Position numbers and translations under genes: made by a program. The notes beneath the pieces are model-generated. The model saw only the letters and a list, made by a program, of their open reading frames with translations. It did no database searches and had not been told where the DNA came from. Shown here piece after piece: positions 6,914 to 8,923 of a DNA stretch of 8,923 bases (the first letter of the stretch is position 1; every line of letters begins with the position of its first letter). Source of the DNA: Flavisolibacter sp. (GTDB lineage: Bacteria; Bacteroidota; Bacteroidia; Chitinophagales; Chitinophagaceae); the NCBI GenBank assembly GCA_017745135.1, contig JAGIAB010000108.1, forward strand, positions 1 to 8,923. Reading direction: 5' to 3'.

Positions 6914-6951
6914 AAAAAATATACTCCGTTCATTTTTGAGCGGAGTTTTTT
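6914..6951 (+). terminator. Rho-independent terminator after gdhA, possibly bidirectional
   Basis: ACTCCGTTCA (6923-6932) pairs with TGAGCGGAGT (6937-6946), a ten-base-pair stem with one T-G wobble, closing a TTTT loop. Six T at 6946-6951 follow directly. On the other strand the A-run at 6914-6919 becomes a U-run three bases past the stem, so the same hairpin could also end dnaX transcription coming from the right. The remaining gap to the dnaX stop (6952-7087) shows nothing else recognisable. Confidence 0.85.
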
Positions 6952-7087
6952 ATGTACTTAACTTAATTGCTACTATCAACGCCTGTTGTGTCACTCACTT
7001 CTACGTTCGGTAATTCTTATCATCACAATCCGAAGCGCCTTTATTTTCTCATCGTTATTGAATAAGCAAGTGGAAAGAAACGACACA

Positions 7088-8923
7088 TCAGTAATCCAAC
7101 TCCAACCTCAATTTATCTTTCAACTCTTTCACCAGCGGATACTGTTCAATAATTTTCTGATACTGTTCTCTTGAAGAAAGAGGCAGGTCTTTAATAATAG
7201 TTTCCTGTTGTCCTTCAACCAATGTGATCGTAAAAAGTATTTGACGATTGCACAATTCCTTTTGAAGAAATTCAGAAACTTTATTTCTTTCAAACTCCAG
7301 GAATTTTTGGTGAATATTATTATTGACAACCGCTTCAAAACTATTGTTGTCTTTAATGTTCAATTGCGCTAGCTCAAAACTCGTCCACGCAGGGTTTTTG
7401 TTTTCCTTCAACTGATTAATGTAAAGGCCCCATGCATTTTTGAGCTTATCCATTTCCAGTGGATGGTCTATAATCTCTTCATCACTGCAATTCTCTTCTT
7501 TAATCTTTTGGCGAAGTGCTTCCAGTGAGCCTAACTTGGGTTTGCCATTTCCATTGCTTTTACCGTTGTAATTTGTTTTGGGCTCCTGGACAGTTTCAAC
7601 AACTTTTTTTTGAACTGGTTCAGCCGCTTTCTTTTCCGGCTTCGTCTCAATAATAAGTTTTGCTGCGCTGGGTTCTGCAATAGCATCACCAGATGTTTTA
7701 GTCTCTGGCTTAACGATTGTCTTTACCGGCGAAGCAATGGGCTGAATGGTTTTAAAAGCAACCGCTTTTGAAGAGTCAGTTATTTTTTTTTTATCAACAG
7801 CAGCGCCATTGGCTGTTATTTCCAAAGCTTGTTTTAAGTAACAAAGTTTAATAAGAACTAATTCAACATGCAGGCGTTTGTTTCTGGCTGCACGGTAATT
7901 GATCTCTGCTTCATTTAAAATATTGAGTGCGGAAACCAGGTAACCGGCTTCAGTTCTCTTTGCCGTTTCAGTATAACGCTGTTTGAACGATTCTACCACT
8001 TCAAGCAAACCGGCTACACGTTCGTCTTTACAGATCAAAAGATTGCGGATAAACTCTGCAAAACCATTCAACACCATATCCCCTTCGAAGCCTTTTTTAT
8101 CAATGTCGTCATACAACAACATGGCACCGGCAAGGTCCTGGTCGAGCATGCAATCAATGAGCTTGAAATAATAGTCGGCATCCAGAATGTTCAAATGCTC
8201 GATCGTATTCTCATACGTTACTTCGGCATTGGTAAAGCTTACAATTTTATCAAGAATACTCAAGGCATCCCTCATGCAACCTTCGCTTTTTTGAGCAATG
8301 AGTTGCAAGGCAGTTTCTTCTGTTTTGATGTGTTCTTTATTGGCAATGCCCTGCAGATGATCGACTGTATCCTGGAGTGTAATTCTTTTAAAATCAAAAA
8401 TCTGGCAACGGCTTAAAATAGTTGGAAGGATTTTATGCTTTTCTGTTGTTGCCAAAATAAAAATGGCATAAGGCGGCGGCTCCTCCAATGTTTTCAAAAA
8501 AGCATTGAATGCCGATTGGGAAAGCATGTGCACCTCGTCGATGATGTACACTTTGTATTTACCTGCCTGGGGCGCAAACCGGACCTGCTCCACTAAACTC
8601 CGGATATCATCTACCGAGTTATTGGAAGCAGCATCGAGTTCGTGGATGTTTAAGGAAGTGCCCTCATTAAAAGATTTACAGGAATGGCATTGATTGCAGG
8701 CTTCTCCATCAGGAGTTGGATTTTCGCAATTGATGGTTTTGGCTAAAATTCTTGCACAAGTGGTTTTTCCCACACCCCTGGGACCGCAAAACAAAAATGC
8801 ATGCGCTAGCTGGTGATTTTTGATTGCATTTTTGAGCGTAGTAGTAATATGCTTCTGGCCCACAACTGTATCAAAAGTTTGCTGGAGAATTATGGCTTTC
8901 AACCTTTCTTTCACCAGATTTGT
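7088..8923 (-). CDS. dnaX: DNA polymerase III tau/gamma subunit, N-terminus unresolved at window edge
   Basis: DnaX is the ATPase motor of the clamp loader that places the sliding clamp on primed DNA; its longer tau form also tethers polymerase and helicase. Residues are counted from the GTG at 8914. Seen: TFDTVVGQKH at 13-22, Walker A GPRGVGKTT at 44-52, zinc-module cysteines 63, 73, 76 and 79, Walker B IIDEVHML at 124-131, sensor LATTEKH at 154-160, and SRC with Arg169 as arginine finger. Domain III runs to about residue 365. Then comes a linker rich in Lys, Pro and Thr (about 370-470) and a C-terminal tau domain to 608. The frame remains open to the right edge. Upstream of TFDTVVGQ it reads KERLKAIILQQ instead of the near-universal SARKYRP, so the GTG start is doubtful and the 5' end is outside the window or damaged. 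Confidence 0.93.
   Translation of the reverse strand, partial: TNLVKERLKAIILQQTFDTVVGQKHITTTLKNAIKNHQLAHAFLFCGPRGVGKTTCARILAKTINCENPTPDGEACNQCHSCKSFNEGTSLNIHELDAASNNSVDDIRSLVEQVRFAPQAGKYKVYIIDEVHMLSQSAFNAFLKTLEEPPPYAIFILATTEKHKILPTILSRCQIFDFKRITLQDTVDHLQGIANKEHIKTEETALQLIAQKSEGCMRDALSILDKIVSFTNAEVTYENTIEHLNILDADYYFKLIDCMLDQDLAGAMLLYDDIDKKGFEGDMVLNGFAEFIRNLLICKDERVAGLLEVVESFKQRYTETAKRTEAGYLVSALNILNEAEINYRAARNKRLHVELVLIKLCYLKQALEITANGAAVDKKKITDSSKAVAFKTIQPIASPVKTIVKPETKTSGDAIAEPSAAKLIIETKPEKKAAEPVQKKVVETVQEPKTNYNGKSNGNGKPKLGSLEALRQKIKEENCSDEEIIDHPLEMDKLKNAWGLYINQLKENKNPAWTSFELAQLNIKDNNSFEAVVNNNIHQKFLEFERNKVSEFLQKELCNRQILFTITLVEGQQETIIKDLPLSSREQYQKIIEQYPLVKELKDKLRLELDY
7783..7792 (-). other. A10 slippery run in dnaX, candidate gamma/tau slippage site
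   Basis: The coding strand reads GAT AAA AAA AAA ATA ACT GAC, with ten A in a row covering Lys375-Lys377 and the first base of Ile378. Loss of one A in the transcript gives TAA directly after the lysines. Gain of one A gives AAT AAC TGA, a stop after two more codons. Either change ends the protein at about residue 377-379, right after the clamp-loader core, which is the size expected of a gamma form. Transcriptional slippage on A9 makes gamma in Thermus thermophilus dnaX. That the same happens here is inference. Confidence 0.55.

Noticed and set aside
6952..7087. Possible small RNA or tRNA in the gap after the terminator
   Set aside because: No cloverleaf, promoter match or second strong hairpin was found by eye.
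6986..7174. 62-codon plus-strand open frame in the gdhA-dnaX gap
   Set aside because: Half of it runs into the dnaX C-terminus on the other strand, it starts with GTG, and it has no recognisable features.
8881..8923. Intein or group II intron end inside dnaX
   Set aside because: One frame shows HN followed by S, like an intein end, but it is out of frame with DnaX and soon stops. No intron domain V is visible in the 40 or so bases available, so there is too little sequence to claim an element.

Overview
The window reads as ordinary chromosomal DNA of a member of the Bacteroidota, most likely a Chitinophagaceae-like organism. The support is indirect: the WaaA, Tdk, DnaX and GdhA proteins look like those of that group, there is a cytochrome c maturation cluster of the Bacteroidota type (CcmB, CcmC/CcsA-like, CcmD-like), there are no clear Shine-Dalgarno sequences, and several start regions carry matches to the Bacteroidota -7 element TAnnTTTG. 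No mobile element, phage, CRISPR array, tRNA or rRNA was seen. I found no new multi-gene system. The most interesting items are fine-scale features of core genes.

Layout. (1) Positions 2-1297 (+) hold the 3' part of waaA, the Kdo transferase of lipopolysaccharide synthesis; its true start lies left of the window. It converges on, and overlaps by 28 bases, a 266-residue protein of unknown function on the minus strand (1270-2070). (2) A 112-base divergent gap leads to tdk, thymidine kinase (2183-2761, +). Tdk converges on a predicted lipoprotein resembling DUF6263 (2758-3708, -), and the two genes share a TTAA as their stop codons. (3) A 77-base divergent gap leads to a plus-strand run: ccmB (about 3786-4442), a CcmC/CcsA-like gene (4560-5252), a CcmD-like small membrane protein (5249-5458) and glutamate dehydrogenase (5470-6891). 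A hairpin terminator at 6923-6951 follows. (4) dnaX, the DNA polymerase III tau/gamma subunit, fills 7088 to the right edge on the minus strand.

How the genes work together. CcmB, the CcmC-like protein and the CcmD-like protein are the membrane parts of a haem-handling machine for c-type cytochromes. CcmA, CcmE and CcmF are not in the window. Glutamate dehydrogenase follows only 11 bases after the CcmD-like gene and is probably co-transcribed, although it has no biochemical link to haem delivery. The other genes are unrelated housekeeping functions.

Points to re-examine: a run of ten A in the dnaX coding strand at the end of the clamp-loader core, where slippage in either direction reaches a stop within three codons (a likely gamma/tau switch); a dnaX N-terminus at the window edge without the expected SARKYRP motif; a ccmB gene with no ATG start; an altered tryptophan-rich haem motif in the CcmC-like protein; and the unknown 266-residue protein with a conserved-looking C-terminus.
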